From assembly GCA_963693315.1 (NCBI GenBank), contig OY856187.1, forward strand, positions 425,498,429 through 425,562,428: a stretch of 64,000 bases of DNA, given 5' to 3'. The number at the start of each line of letters is the position of its first letter. Position 1 is the stretch's first letter. Both the position numbers and the translations under genes were made by a program. Origin of the DNA: Diogma glabrata (lineage: Eukaryota > Arthropoda > Insecta > Diptera > Cylindrotomidae). Positions 12,306-24,439 of the stretch are shown piece by piece. Below the pieces are notes generated by a model. The model was not told the origin of the DNA and did no database searches. It saw only the letters and a program-made list of their open reading frames with translations.

Positions 12306-12890
12306 CTATATTCTATAAAACGTCGCAAAAATATTGCAAAAATTATTACAAAATCAAAAATTGAAAATTTTTTCAAAATTCCAAAAATTATAATAAAATC
12401 AAAAATTAAAAATTTTTCAAAATTCTAAAAATATTCCAAAAATTCTTAAGAAATCAAAAATTAACTTTTTCCGAAATTCTAAAAATAATGCAAAAATTAT
12501 AACAAAATCAAAAATACATACTTTTTTCAAAATTCCAAAAATATTTCAACAACTGTAACAAATTCAAAAATTTCCATGTCCAATTTCATTTTCAATTACA
12601 TTTACGTCATAAAAACAGCTACATTTTTTTTCCCAAAAAAATGGCTAAAAAAATCAATGAATTCATTTTTTGACACGCTTGACATTATTTTTTTGACAAA
12701 CTTATAATGCCATAATTCTCTATAATAATAATATATTTTCACGTCATACAAATTATTTATTTTATTTTTTTCCAAAAAATTGGGTAAAAAAAAAATAAAT
12801 CTTTCTTTTGACAAACTTGACAACATTTTTTTGACAAACTTATAATGCCATAGTTCTCAATAATAATAATAAAATCATTTCAAACAAAAT
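12306..12890 (-). repeat. Composite family, AT array plus TTTGACA units, inverted copy
   Basis: AT units (12310-12580), then TTTACGTCATAAAAACAGCT and two units with TTTGACAAACTTATAATGCC. The orientation is opposite to the next copy, which begins directly at 12893, giving a head-to-head arrangement. Minus-strand open frames here (for example 12602-12826) are repeat translations. Confidence 0.7.
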
Positions 12891-14055
12891 TACTTCGTTC
12901 TGAAAGACCTAAGTATTACATTCATGAGCTCAAAGTGAAATTCTTACCCCCACTTTTTTTGGCATTTCTTGACGTTTTAGGACCTACTGATTCTAAAAAA
13001 GCAAAAAAAAAAAAATGTATGTCTGCCGTCCGTCATTACCTACGCTGCAGGGAAAACCGCTGGAGGGATTTCAAAAAATTTTTTTTTTCTAAAAATAGGT
13101 ATTCGCAAGGGACAGGTCCGAAAGGACTCTGTGTTCGATAACCGTACCGGAAGTGTGTCAAAAAAATCATTATGTGTGTCAAAAATAGCAAATTGTCATA
13201 TTTTTGGCTTAAACAACGTTCATTTTAAGTGATTACGAGTAGGAACATTAAATTTGGAGAAATCTTGATGGTCGGGATTGGTATGTGAGATCAAAAACTA
13301 GATTATTGCATTATAAGTTTGTCAAAAAAATGTTGTCAAGTGTGTCAAAAGAAAGATTTTGATTTATTTTTTTACCTAATTTTTTTAAAAACAAATAAAA
13401 TTGTTTGTTTGAAATGAAGTTTTATTATTATTATTGAGAATTATGGTATTATAAGTTTGTCAAAAACATGTTGTCAAGTGTGTCAAAAGAAAGATTTTTA
13501 TTTTGATTTATTTTTTTGCCCAATTTTTTGGAAATAAAATAAAATTGTTTGTTTGAAATGAAATTTTATTATTATTATTGAGAATTATGGCATTATAAGT
13601 TTGTCAAAAAAATGTTGTCAAGTGTGTCAAAAGATTTTTATTTATTTTTTTCCCCAATTTTTTGGAAAAAAATAAAATTGTTTGTTGAAATGAAATTTTA
13701 TTATTATTATTGAGAATTATGGCATTATAAGTTTGTCAAAAAATGTTGTCAAGTGTGTCAAAAGAAAGGTTTTTATTTATTTTTTACCCAATTTTTTTAG
13801 AAAAAAATAAAATTAATAGTTTGTATGACATGATATTTTATTATTATCATAGAGAATTATGGCATTATAAGTTTGTCAAAAAATAATGTCAAGCGTGTCA
13901 AAAAATGATTTCATTTATTTTTTTAGCCAATTTTTTGGGAAAAAAAATGTAGCTGTTTTTATGACGTAAATATAATTTACAATCAAATTGGAAATGGAAA
14001 TTTTTGAATTTGTTAAGTTTTTGAAATATTTTTGGAATTCTGAAAAAGTTTGTAT

Positions 14056-15455
14056 TTTTTTTTTTTTAATAAAATGTGATGTGTAGTAGGCATTACAATA
14101 TGTGTCACAACAACACATAAAAACCTTTTAAGACCAAGGTCCCACAACAACATGCTTTCTAAGGATGTTAATGGACGCAAATCTGTTTTTTTTTGTTTTG
14201 TTTTAATATTTTTTTGTTAAGTAATGGATAACTAAACCATAAATCCTATCACATATAAAATATGACATAGGCCAATATTGCGTGATAGGATAGGGAAAAT
14301 AAAAATAAAATAAGAGATAAAAAGCAAATTTGTTTTAAAAATTTGCAGGAACAAAACTAAAATTGGTTTGCCAATAGTCCAGCCAATGGCATAATCCCTG
14401 ATTATGGGACGCAGTATATTTTTCAATGATTAAAGCTCAGATATGTAGTTATATGAAGGCTCGTTTCGTCAAGCAAGCTACAGCGTTCCAGCATCAAGGA
14501 ATATTCATTAGCTAAGATTGAGAGTGCTACCGTTGACTGAATACAGTTCATCCGTCAGCACTAGGGTTTCTCAAACGGGATCCCGGGATCCCGTTTTCCC
14601 GGGGGTAAATTTTCATCCCGTTTTCCCGGGATTTTACCCCGGGATCCCGGGTATCCCGCTGATTTTTATTAACATTTTTTTGTACTTTTTTCAAAGATAT
14701 TAAAAGTTTTCTCACTCGAAAATCGAGTAGTTTTTAATTCTTTTCCCTCTGTAGTAATTAATTTCGTTCAAAATTAGGAAAATGCTTTTTTTGACAATGG
14801 TATCATGGTTTTTTTGACACATATAAACACAACAAATTAAAACCAATCAAACTTAAAATAGGTAGATTTTTCTGAGAAATCTACATAAAACTTGCGCTTC
14901 ATTTCTCTTAATTTATGTTTAATGGTTCTCTTGGACGGATGGTTCAATGGACGTTTCGTCACGAAAATTCGGACAAAATTGAGTGATGGTGCCATTGACA
15001 ACCTAGTTTTTCGAAAAATTGTTTAAAAATTAGTATTATGAATTTATTTTTGTTTTGTTTTTATGTATTCTTTTTTATTTAATTTTTGAAGTATTTTTAA
15101 TTAAAAATAATGGAAATTTAAAAATCAATAGCGCATTTTTTGTGCTGTTTTAATTTTACACATTTTTCTACCACCCAATTAGAAAAATCTAGCTTTTTAA
15201 CGTTTCCCGGGAATTTAATATTTTTTGTCCCGGCTTCCCGGGATTTGAATTTCTACGGGAAATGAGAAACCCTAGCCAGCACCCCTAAGATATCACCTTG
15301 GCTAGTGATATCTCACTGCTATTGCCAGTGGTATGTGATATCTCACGTTAACTCATATGCCAATAGCAGGGACTGGAGTACGCGGGGTTGTCACACCCGT
15401 GGATCAAAAAAATAGAAAAAAATTAACAAATTAATAAAAACTGATCCCTCCATGC
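14056..15455 (-). mobile_element. LINE-tailed short retroelement, copy A (contains a hAT-like MITE)
   Basis: Minus orientation: the 5' end at 15455 (GCATGGAGGGATCAG), the 3' tail at 14190-14056 (TGGTCTTAAAAGGTTTTTAT, GTTGTTGTGACACATATTG, CACATTTTATT then poly(A)). The tail matches the LINE 3' UTR at 7850-7945. GTAT flanks both sides (14052-14055 and 15456-15459), and the uninterrupted host sequence is at 40140-40175 on the other strand. A 64-codon open frame (14426-14232, MKNILRPIIRDYAIGW start) is shared by the other two young copies. Confidence 0.75.
14562..15274. mobile_element. hAT-like non-autonomous transposon (713 bp) with 8-bp TSD
   Basis: It begins TAGGGTTTCTCAAACGGGAT and ends GAGAAACCCTA in inverted orientation. 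It is flanked by GTCAGCAC (14554-14561) and GCCAGCAC (15275-15282), an 8-bp duplication with one change. The sister copies at about 29250 and 62915 show the undisturbed GCCAGCACCCCTAAG. Subterminal sequence is rich in CCCGGG and GGGATCCCG, matching known hAT-type subterminal repeats in style. No transposase, so it needs a partner in trans. Confidence 0.85.
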
Positions 15456-16044
15456 GTATATGTGATTTTGTAATAATTTTTGCAATATTTTTAGAATTTC
15501 GGGAAAAGTTTTAATTTTTGATTTTGTAAGAATTTTTGGAATATTTTAAGGATTTTGAAAAATTTTTAATTTTTGATTTTATTATAATTTTTGGAATTTT
15601 GAAAAAATTTTCAATTTTTGATTTTGTAATAATTTTTGCAATATTTTTAGAATTTTGGAAAAAGTTTGAATATTTAAGAATTTTTGAAATATTATTGGAA
15701 TTTAGAAATAATTTAAATATAAGATTTTATTCTAATTTTTTGAATATTTTTGGAATCTTGTAAAAGTTTGATTTTATTTAATTTAACAATATTTTTGGAA
15801 TTTTGATTATAATTTTCCGGCAACGTATTGATGTTTCGTGTTAGTTTTGTAATAAATTTTTTAACAGAGTTTATCTCTGAATACTTGTACTTTAACAAAG
15901 AGTTATGTTTGATATACATCGCTGCCCAAAACTAAAAACCATGTCCTCATAAAAGTTTTTTGCCGAAAACTATATCAAAATCCTTAACCCAGACCGAAGT
16001 CTTGATATCTCAGAGCTGTGAGATTTCAGCCCCTCCATATTTTT

Positions 16045-16556
16045 AATTTAATTTTTTTTTCCGAAAAATTGGGTAAACAAATAAATCAAAATCTTTCTAT
16101 TGACACACTTGACAACATTTTTTTGACAAACTTATAATGCAATAATCTAGATTTTGGTCTCACATACCAATCCCGACCATCAAGATTTCTCGAAATTCAA
16201 TGTTCCTACTCGTAATCACTTAAAATGAACGTTTTTTAAGCCAAAAATATGCAAATTTCCTTGTTTTGACACACATAATGATTTTTTGACACACTTCCGG
16301 TTCAGTTATCGAACACAGCGTCCTTTCGGACCTGTCTCTTGTGTATACCTATTTTTAGAAAAAAAATTTTTTGAAATCCCTCCAGTGGTTTGCCCTGCAG
16401 CGTAGGTAATGACGGCCGGCAGACAGACATACAATTTTTTTTTGCTTTTTTAGAATCAGTAGGTCCTAAAACGTCGAGAAATGCCAAAAAAGTGGGGGTG
16501 AGAATTTCACTTTGAGCTCATGAATGTAATACTTAGGTCTTTCAGACCGAAGTAAT
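16045..16556 (-). repeat. Composite family, TTTGACA unit plus D end, inverted copy
   Basis: It runs from AAAAATTGGGTAAACAAAT through TTGACACACTTGACAACATT, CACATACCAATCCCGACCAT, CGGTTCAGTTATCGAACACA, GTAGGTCCTAAAACGTCGAG and CTTAGGTCTTTCAGACCGAA. It is the same block as 41000-41426. The open frame 16302-16487 is repeat sequence. Confidence 0.75.
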
Positions 16557-16559
16557 ACA

Positions 16560-17120
16560 AAATGAAATATTTCAAACGTCATGGATGAGTAATACACAGA
16601 TTTACAAATAACATACTTCAAAAAATATTTGTATGGCTACACGTAAATATTCTTCCCTAATTATTCTAATTAATTACCCACGTAATTATTCTTCCTTATA
16701 TGTTCATTCAATGGTCTGAAAACAATAAAACATGAATTGAATTTCTACGAACAGAGGACGTGAAACATTTTCTGTCTTTTTAAGATATTGGCGAATAAAG
16801 ATAATGTCCATAAGATATATAACTAGGTCAAGATCTAAGTGTAGATCAAGATCGGGCTCTAAGACTTCCAAGGTTTTTATTCGTTGTTATGACTCATATT
16901 GTAATGTCTATTACACAACAAATTTTACCAAAAACAAAATTAAAGTAATGTCAAGCTCATCCCAAAGCTAGCAGTTTTATTATTCAAACAAAAAAAATTA
17001 ATTTCAATCAATTTTACGGTGATTGGAACTATTACACATTACACACTACAGTTAAACATTTGTCTTCGCAATAGAATAAGGTTGATTTATAAAATAGAGT
17101 GTTCCCATAATATCATGACA
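16560..17120. other. No gene recognised; LINE 3' UTR scrap at about 16825-16935
   Basis: 16825-16935 (AGACTTCCAAGGTTTTTATT, TTGTTATGACTCATATTGTA, ATTACACAACA) resembles the LINE 3' UTR at 7850-7930 in the plus orientation. The rest is AT-rich and unrecognised. Confidence 0.45.
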
Positions 17121-17689
17121 TATAGTTCAAAGAATCTCAAATACTTCTGCTTTGAAATAAAAACTCGTAATATAAGGCCAAAGTGTGCTTGAACAGAAGT
17201 ATTTGATATTGGTTGAACTATTTGTTATTTTTCTATATAGACATTAGGGTGTCCCAGAAAAATTAAAATTGTTTTTTTTAACGCATACCCTTTAATTTTT
17301 TTTGTTTTATGTCAAAACAACTGTAAATAAAATTTCATGCAATTTAAATAACAGTAACCCGTGCCGACTTGCACCTAAACATTTTAATACTTGATTGTGT
17401 ACTTTAGGGCGCATACCTGTTTTAATGTGCTTATAATTTCTAAATGTCTTGTCGGTTATACGAATTTTTCTTGAAAATTAAATATGTCCGTCGAACTAGG
17501 TAGTTCTAAACAAAAAATACACTTAAAAGGTAACTCAAAACTTCCTTCGAATGGACAAGCTCTCGTATAGTATTGTTGTATAATATATTGTTTTTTAATA
17601 TAATACATTTCATACGAAAACAAAGAACAATTTTTGTGTCAAAACTGAATAATTCTATAGACACGCTTGGAATGTTATTTTAGATAGAA

Positions 17690-17986
17690 AACTAAAGACA
17701 AGCAAATTCTCTGCTGTGATACTATAACTGCTTCGAATACACATCGTATGTGTGCGCGTTGAAAAAAATCAATATAGAAAAACTTATTTTCGCTTGCAAC
17801 CATCACATGTACGAGCTGGTGTTAAAAAGTCTTTTTGAAGTGAAAATAAAACAACTGCCTATAATAAGCCTGGACATTCCACTTTTTCAAAAAATTAGAG
17901 ATCATTGGCAAAAAGTTGATCTCCATAATAAGGAATGCTATAGAGAAAAGGTAGAATGGTGCCTGTTCCCAAAATTGATAAATTGA
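17690..17986 (+). pseudogene. Fragment of a transposon-associated protein (CxHH..E type)
   Basis: The plus-strand frame from 17750 reads MCALKKINIEKLIFACNHHM then YELVLKSLFEVK, LDIPLFQKIRDHWQKVD and a K/E-rich end, with a stop at 17984-17986. Just upstream another frame gives a degenerate piece. From memory, this resembles a widespread insect and cnidarian repeat-encoded protein with an N-T-G...CALIE then (A/P)CRHH..E..L..VFE and PDIPLF..F...W pattern; I could not check it. It lies between the TIRs of 17245-20867, so it is probably the remains of that element's transposase. N- and C-terminal parts are missing. Confidence 0.5.
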
Positions 17987-18239
17987 AAGTAGATTAAATA
18001 ATAATAGAAATAATAATTAAAAAGGAGATATCAATGCTTAAAGCATTTCAGCTGTATTGTTCAGATCCAGCTGAAAGAACGGTCTAATTAATGCAGGACT
18101 TTCATTGTTTAATTACAATTGAGGCAATATTTGTTATGTTGCGTACAAAGCCACAAGATGTTATATCCGGACTGTAAACAGCAAACAATGAAAAGAAAAT
18201 ATACTTAGTAATAGTTGTTGTAAAGAAAAATAATATTAA

Positions 18240-18650
18240 AATGTGGAGGGACTGAAATCTCAACCTCTGAGATATCAAGACTTCGGTCTGGATTAAGGAT
18301 TTTGATATAGTTTTCGGCAAAAAACTTTTATGAGGACATTGCTTTTAGTTTTGGGCACCGATGTATATCAAACATAAAACTCTTTGTTAAAGTATAAATA
18401 TTTTTTTGTATCTGTTTAGAAATTTATTACAAAACGAACACGAAATATTAATAAGTGCCGGAAAATTATAACAGATCATAAATTAATATAAGTTAGTGAA
18501 AAGATGAAACACCCAGCAAACTACTCAAAAACCTCTCTATTTAGCGTTTCAAGAAAATATTACAAAACCAAATATTCATGGTTCTTTCAAAATTCCAAAA
18601 ATATTCTAGAAATTAAAATAAATTAAAAAATTTAAGCTTTTTTTTAAAGT
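18240..18650 (-). repeat. Composite family core and AT units, inverted
   Basis: It opens GGGACTGAAATCTCAACCTC and TATCAAGACTTCGGTCTGGA, followed by the core in reverse and a few AT units. 18650-19985 (AT-rich, no gene) separates it from the matching second half at 19985-20630, so the two may be one interrupted copy. Confidence 0.7.
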
Positions 18651-19984
18651 TCTGTAACGTCGAAAATTCTCATAAAAAGTATTAAAACCAATTTCTATTC
18701 TTTTTTCCATTCAATCAAAATATATTTCCATCATTCCATTTCATTTTACAATCATAACAATTTAAAAATTTTTCACATCATTCCGAACAACCTTAAATTC
18801 AAATTTAACAACAGATAAATAAAAGAACTCAACGTCTATTTTGGTTTAACGAACAGATTTTGTGCTCAAGTTGCTTCATTTTGTTTTTGCTTAATATGAA
18901 GTGTCAAAAAACAAAACACATTTTTTTTGATTGCTTCAATTTTTGCAATTCATTCTAGATTTGTTTTTAAAACGAACCAATTCCATGTTTAGTTCTTAAA
19001 CATTTAAGTTGAGATTGTCAATTTTTTTATCTGAGATCAATTCAGTTTTCTAACTTTAAAACATTCAGTTGGTTAGCTGTAAAAATGGAAAGTTTTATAA
19101 AAATTATTTTACATTGAGTTATAAAAATTGTGTATCTAAATCAATACAGCCATAAATTGTATAAATACAACAGAGTGTGACAGAATTAATACGAATTTGT
19201 TTGTTGTATTATACCTACACCTGTAATGAAACTACTATCGTTGCTTGGATTATATTGTTGGTATTCTTTTTTTTTTCCTGATATGAATGCTAATTGTTAA
19301 TGCAGCAGAACAAAATATTTTTCCTGCTTGGTTAAAACTTGATTAAAACCAAAGAAAAACACAAGATGGATTCCGCTTGATAGTGTTTTATTGTTGATTC
19401 GTTTCAACGTTAATGAAGGGAAGTATTAGAAACATTACTAAATCCGGTGTTCTTTGTCAAGTTGTCAATAAGTTTTTTTTATCATAATATCAACAAATTT
19501 GTCCGTCTGTTTAATATACGTTCGACTCAAAATAAATTGACTTTGCTAAAATCAAATCAGTTTGGGACAATGTGAGAGTTCCTGTGTCTGTGATTTATTA
19601 ACAAAGGGAAATCATCAAACCAACCAGTGATCAAACAGCTAAAATTTTAAAGAGTAATTGGAAGGTTAATTGTCTGAAAATACTGAATCCACATTGGATT
19701 CAAAGTAGTAAACAGGAAACGAGGAAGAAAGAAGACTACAAACAACCGAAACCAGCTAAGTTTATTTTTATATTTGTTTTTTTTTAAATTTTATATGAAT
19801 ATGCAAGTTTTTTTTATTCTCTCAATTAATTATTTGATAAGGAAAATGTTAGGTTAGGCAGAGTAGTTTGGTAAGAGATTCCAATTTTCAGGGTTCGTCT
19901 GGACCATTCCATCCCTTATATTATTATATTAGTAATATAGATAAAATTAAATTAATTGTTATCAAAAGTCCAACAGTAACAGCT

Positions 19985-20630
19985 CTAAACATTCCAAAAA
20001 TTATTACAAAATCAATCAATTGAAACTTTTTTCAAAATTCAAAATTTTTTAAAAAATTCCAAAAATTATAACAAAATCAAAAATTTCCATGTCCAATTTC
20101 ATGTTCGATAACATTTCATGTCAAACAAATAATTAATTTCATATTGTTCCAAAAATTTAAGTAAAATGAAAATCATTCTTTTGACACACTTGACAACATT
20201 TTTTTGACAAACTTATAATGCAATAATCTAGATTTTGGTTTCACATACCAATACCGACCATTAAAATTTCTCCAAATTCAATGTTCCTATTCGTAATCAC
20301 TTAAAATGAACGTTTTTAAGCAAATAATTGGCAAATTTTCTTGTTTTAACACACATGACGATTTTTTTTACACACTTCCCGTACAGTTATCGAACACACC
20401 GTCCTTTTGGCTCTTACAATTGAGTAACCTTATTTTTAGAAACAAAAATTTTTGAGATCCCTTCCAGCGGTTTTCTAGATTTCGTCGGTTGTGACGGCAG
20501 ACAGATATACCGTTTTTTTAGGATCAGTAAGTCCTAAAACGTCGAGAAATGCCGATAAATGGGGTAAGAATTTCATTTTTGGCTCGAGAATGTAATACTT
20601 AGGACTTTCAGACCGAAGTAAAATCTTTTT
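19985..20630 (-). repeat. Composite family, AT, TTTGACA and D blocks, inverted
   Basis: AT units (19990-20080), TTTTGACACACTTGACAACA, CAATAATCTAGATTTTGGTT, CGTAATCACTTAAAATGAAC, AGTTATCGAACACACCGTCC, CAGTAAGTCCTAAAACGTCG and CTTTCAGACCGAAGTAAAAT. It is more diverged than the 39770-41426 copy. Confidence 0.75.
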
Positions 20631-20874
20631 CTAATTCATTGGCTTTTTATTTAATGAGAGTAAAATAATTTCTCAAATAATTACACAGTAATCCCAGTAA
20701 AAGCTCGTATGTTAAAGTTTAACTTCAAGTCGGCACGGGTTATCGTCATCCAATCGCAGCAAAACTTTTAATTTAAGTTTTTAAGGTCAATTGGACAAAA
20801 TTTAGCGGGTATGCGTATAAAATTTTGCAAAAAAACTTTTGTTCTCTATGTCTTAGGACACTCTAATTAGACAT

Positions 20875-21740
20875 ATAGCTTTAATTGTCCTATCAACATT
20901 GCCCGAAAAACGAATATATTTTTCAGCTCACTCATAACTTGCTGATAACTCTAGCCCTCCAAAAAGCATCCAAAATTCACTTAATTTTTTTCATCAAAAC
21001 ATTTTGTTAAGAACCAATTCTACAAACCGATAGAAATTCAACCTCGTAAAGGGTTTCTGGGAGAGTTAGAATGTTTCAAACCAATGTGATGTTTTCCTTA
21101 AAATTTTTGGTCCTGAATTCTAGCAGATATTTTTATGAGCTCGTTTGAGGGTTTAATCCATTCATACAATAACTATTTTGAAACATTGTATCGTATTTTC
21201 GTCCACACTAAAAACAAATAGGTAAATTTTACAAATTTTTTATAAATATACAGCTCACAAAATGTTTGTAAGTTTACAAACATATAGTTTATATAGTTTA
21301 CAAATATTTAAAAAAACCCACAAATTTATTTGATTTACAAATTATTTTTGGATTTGAAGGGAAAAAATTGTAGTTTTATCAAACAATCTGGGTGTTCTAT
21401 ATTTATAAAATTTTTGTAAAAGTTTCGTTTATTTTTTGGACTGCATATATGTAGTATACGTTGTAGGAACAGCAAACTTGAAAAACGTGGTGCAACAAAC
21501 GTTATTGCAGCATTTTAATTCTCAAAAGCAAGTGATCGAGTTTGGCATCTCTATTTGATCAACAAACTCGTTCCGTAGAATTTTTAGACTGCACTCGTGC
21601 AGCGGATTGAAAAAAATCTGACTGACCGATACATTTCCGTCTTCTTTTGGTCTAAATGGTTTCTTTTGAGTCTAAATTAACTATTGATGGTGTACTACTA
21701 GATTCAATTTTCCACCTCCACTCTATTTTTAAATAATATC
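20875..21740. other. No gene recognised
   Basis: AT-rich, with a TTTACAAA-rich patch at 21230-21350. Short open frames have no recognisable motif. Confidence 0.5.
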
Positions 21741-21749
21741 AACGAATTG

Positions 21750-22450
21750 TTGAAAATCATCAGTAACCAAGGAAATGAGTAAAATATATGAACGAATAAA
21801 TACTGCTGGGAGAGACACTGGTATAAATGTAAACGAGCACCACAAAATAGTCGACGATTAAACAACACTATTACTTGTTTAAAGATCAAAAAACCAAGTT
21901 TTCCAAAGATATTTCAATTAGTATGTGTGCCAAACAAATAGATGTGAAGCATTTGAATGAAAGCATTTGTATTGTGTGACATTTTCATAAACTCACTCTA
22001 AAACGATCATATAATGGGAAGCAGCAAATCTAGAAAACTTGACTTAGTCAATAGATGCAAAAGCATTTCATTCCTTATCAATTATTTCACAGTTATATAA
22101 GTCCTATATTGGTCTCCCTAAATATCTTTTATATATTTTTTATAATAAATAAAAGTTTCCTGTTTCCATTTTGTGGAGTTTGTTCAAAAGCGTGCTATAC
22201 GCGTGATACATAAGATCAACACAGCTGAGGCAGATCTCGTTGTATTTATAAATATTGTCAGTGCTCGGATGAAATCAGACGCATCCAGCTTTAAATATAT
22301 TATTTTTCCCGTATCACTTGGTAGTAGGTTAGGACATATAGCAACACTTTCGAGATCATATACGCTGTCAGAAAGACAGAATGTAGAAGGGCTTCTTTAG
22401 TCGAACTGCGAATCTAAAAAGATTTGAATAGGTTTCGACCAACGACTCAG
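21750..22450 (+). pseudogene. Decayed LINE RT C-terminal region
   Basis: It aligns with 7230-7760 at the DNA level: CAATAGATGCAAAAGCATTT, CATTCCTTATCAATT, AGTTATATAAGTCCTATATT and TTTGTTCAAAAGCGTGCTATACG, giving the protein scraps FVQKRAIRVI and EADLVVF. Multiple frameshifts and stops show an old, dead copy. Confidence 0.6.
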
Positions 22451-22619
22451 ATCGCAATTATTGTGACATATAGAAGTTTTATTTACAGTAAGTTTCTTGC
22501 ACTTTTTAATTTCACATCTTTACCCTCAATGGTTTATTTACTAATTGCCATAGAATGTTTCCGTTCATTCATACCTGCAATAAATGTATGTATGCAAAAT
22601 TTAACGTCATCGTATTAGA

Positions 22620-24430
22620 AAACGGATCACTTTCACCAAACACAATCATTTCTAACAAACGGAAAATGAAATATAAAACAACAACGATATAAATCAAACA
22701 AATGTTATCATCGTTTTCCCTTCTGCCTATTGTCAGTTTAATTTTTTTTAAACGATATACTTAAGGGATTTCATTCAAGTTGGTCAAAAAATATAAAAAT
22801 GAAAAATATTTAATTTTTATAGTCTTCCTTATTTTTATTCTTACCACTCGAGTACAAGAACGTTTACAAATTATAGTTGTTGTTGCTTCTTATTTCACTT
22901 TAATTTGATTGACCACAATCATCAACTACACCATATGGATGGACCGACTAAATTTGTTGCTTTTGTTGGTTTTGCAGAAACCTTTTTCTTAATAATTTGA
23001 GCCCCTTTCGTATTTTTTGCAAAGTAAATTAAGTCCAAATATTAATCGATTGTGTGTTAAAACTTTTTAATATGGAGACCAAAGTGTGTGTATTGACCTG
23101 CACTGAATATAGTTAGAGGTTAACAAAATAATGCTACTAGCGATTTATTGGTTAAGAAAGATTAGCATTAATTAATTGACACTCTTCCGGTTTTAGTTTT
23201 TGAATATTGGTATGTTTTTGGAGATGAGGTTTTCAATACTTACTAGGTCCTTGGATCTTGTTTGATTAGTTAATTAATATAGTTAAGGTTTTTTGTTGTT
23301 GATCTTGTTAATTTTTTATTAGTTTTTAATTCACATAATACTTTAACACAATAACAAAATAATATCATCGATTCAAAATAATATTGGAATTTGATATTTT
23401 TTTGATTCTCAAATAAATTGGGTTTTGCCCAAAATTTATAAAAAAAAAAATATAAAACCATCACAACAAAATTGACATAACCGAGTCACAAAATGTCTAA
23501 AGAGATTCAAAAATATTTTTTATCAATTTCATCTTTGAGAGAAAAACTTCATCTTAATCTTTTTTTCGATAATCGTGTCCAATTTCGATTACATTTTGAT
23601 GTTCTTGATTATCAGACACATATTTGTTGTGATTTTTTTCTTTATTTTTATGCGCTCCTTTAAAGTATCAAGTGGTTGCTGTCTTGGTGGTCTATAATAC
23701 TTTATTGTTTTATGATTATCGATGAAATTGTATAATTTTCAGTTTATAAAAATAAGAATTTAATGGAAATAATTAAAAATTGCTGGTTTTTCGTGTGAAA
23801 TATTATTTTTAGACTTGAATAAATATAATGTAAATGATACAATTACATTGTAGAATAAGAAAGCTTTTGTAGTTCTAGTGATAAATTGTTTATTCAACCA
23901 TTTAATATTTATAGTAAAAATGAAAATAAATTTTTGAAACAAGCAAATACTTGTTATTTGTTCACCATTTAACAACAACAATACACTAAATTAATTTCAT
24001 AAAAAATTCATAAAATAATTTTTTCTTTAACAAAACGAAATGAAAAATTATTTTGTTTTGTTATTTGTTTGCAAGTGAATATAAAAATTTAATCAAATAT
24101 TAACCCATCCTAGAATTTTCAATTCCATTATAGTTTTTTGCTGTTACATATTGAAAAAAGATGAAAAATGTATATGGTTCACATAATTTGTTGGATTTTC
24201 AATCAAATCAAATATTTGAAAGGCATTTTTCACAATCAATTGTTATGAAATGAAGAATCAGTATGAAAATTCAAAAATAGGCAAATATAACAAACGTTTA
24301 CATCAATGCAATTTTTATTGTTTAGTTAAGATAGAATAGGGATGATTGCTGCATATTATAAGCCACAATAACTGTGTAAATATATTAAATAATTGAAGAA
24401 CATATGATTAGTTTTTGAAAGAAGGGAATA
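22620..24430. other. No gene recognised
   Basis: AT-rich with short open frames only (23270-23464, 23760-23981). Their Phe/Tyr/Ile/Asn/Lys-rich content is what random AT-rich DNA gives. No splice-linked protein motif was found. Confidence 0.5.
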
Positions 24431-24439
24431 ATTATGTTA

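Larger units (their letters stand above)
12893..16012 (+). mobile_element. Composite family element, near full length, with nested insertions
   Basis: Order: D end (ACTTCGTTCTGAAAGACC at 12893), TACATTCATGAGCTCAAAGT, CGTTTTAGGACCTACTG, about five tandem units of roughly 130 bp (13310-13930: AAGTTTGTCAAAAAAATGTT, GTCAAGTGTGTCAAAAGA, ACCCAATTTTTTGG, TTATTATTATTGAGAATTA), AT units (13990-14055 and 15460-15790), then the core ending CAGACCGAAGTCTTG at about 15997. Removing the insert 14056-15459 leaves about 1.7 kb, like the uninterrupted copy at 39770-41426. Both ends carry ACTTCGGTCTG-type inverted termini. No ORF of its own. Confidence 0.7.
17245..20867. mobile_element. DNA transposon with long TIRs, degenerate, with a nested composite-family copy
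   Basis: The left end TAGGGTGTCCCAGAAAAATT is inverted at the right as GTCTTAGGACACTCTA. Similarity resumes further in: CGCATACCC on the left against GGGTATGCG on the right, and CCCGTGCCGACTTG against CAAGTCGGCACGGG, so the TIRs reach about 130-150 bp with gaps. TAGACAT occurs just outside both ends (17238-17244 and 20868-20874), a candidate target duplication. Inside lie a protein fragment (17650-17986) and an inserted composite-family copy (18240-20630). The superfamily is not certain. Confidence 0.65.
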
